Assembly: GCF_001968835.1 (NCBI RefSeq)
Contig: NZ_MRDE01000075.1
Span: 1-43,009 of the forward strand
Direction of reading: 5' to 3'
DNA length: 43,009 nucleotides
Source of the DNA: Tersicoccus phoenicis
GTDB lineage: Bacteria; Actinomycetota; Actinomycetes; Actinomycetales; Micrococcaceae
The position numbers and the translations under genes were made by a program. Of the stretch, positions 42,968-43,009 are shown one piece after another (within the stretch, counting starts at the first letter, position 1; the number at the start of each line of letters is the position of its first letter). The notes under the pieces are model-generated. The model ran no database searches and was not told where the DNA came from. It was given only the letters and a program-made list of their open reading frames with translations.

Positions 42968-43009
42968 CTTGTCTGACGCTACCGTCGGCGAGCGCTCTGG
43001 CGCGTTCGC

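Overview
The window is high-GC DNA from an actinobacterium. Three things point there: the strong G/C third-position bias of every gene, actinomycete-specific families (a MshB mycothiol deacetylase, DUF3072, an Rv0428c-type SH3-like domain), and the grouping of typA, OppA-type lipoproteins, mshB, fdxA and dapC, which as I recall also lie near one another in mycobacteria (typA-lpqW ... mshB ... fdxC-dapC). Genus cannot be decided from the sequence alone.

Layout. 1-9.3 kb: the tail of a low-molecular-weight phosphatase/arsenate reductase-like protein, a FetB-like permease with an unknown partner, galE, a small lipoprotein, two beta-propeller exported proteins (the first with an apparent frameshift), then citrate synthase, dapC and the 7Fe ferredoxin fdxA. 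9.3-12.6 kb: an AbiEi/DUF559-type protein among short intergenic repeats, then a divergent MFS exporter/ArsR regulator pair sharing a 24-bp palindrome that overlaps a readable promoter. 12.6-17.8 kb: a DUF2231-Rieske membrane protein, mshB fused to a membrane domain, typA and an SGNH lipoprotein. 18-31 kb: two tandem oligopeptide ABC importer operons (SBP, permease B, permease C, fused DF ATPase). Each has a strong hairpin between the binding protein and the permeases. The second is interrupted by an opposite-strand PH-domain gene.

31.5-41.8 kb is the most striking part: a complete selenocysteine system beside its client. selC (tRNA-Sec, anticodon UCA), selA and selB run leftwards; selD runs divergently. 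Next comes a three-gene formate dehydrogenase operon whose catalytic subunit is interrupted by an in-frame UGA at codon 189, exactly at the catalytic selenocysteine. A 7-bp SECIS-like hairpin with an AGUCU loop follows 11 nt after the UGA. selD makes selenophosphate, SelA converts Ser-tRNA-Sec to Sec-tRNA-Sec, SelB delivers it at the UGA, and FdhA/B/NrfD oxidises formate and probably passes electrons to the quinone pool. The right edge holds a decayed siderophore-interacting-protein gene and a truncated small membrane protein next to a possible mobile-element end.

Two sequence-level patterns recur. First, at least seven genes have a TANNNT hexamer exactly 6-7 nt before the start codon and no Shine-Dalgarno, the layout of leaderless transcripts. 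Second, two families of short palindromic intergenic repeats with a 40-41 bp period occupy gene ends.
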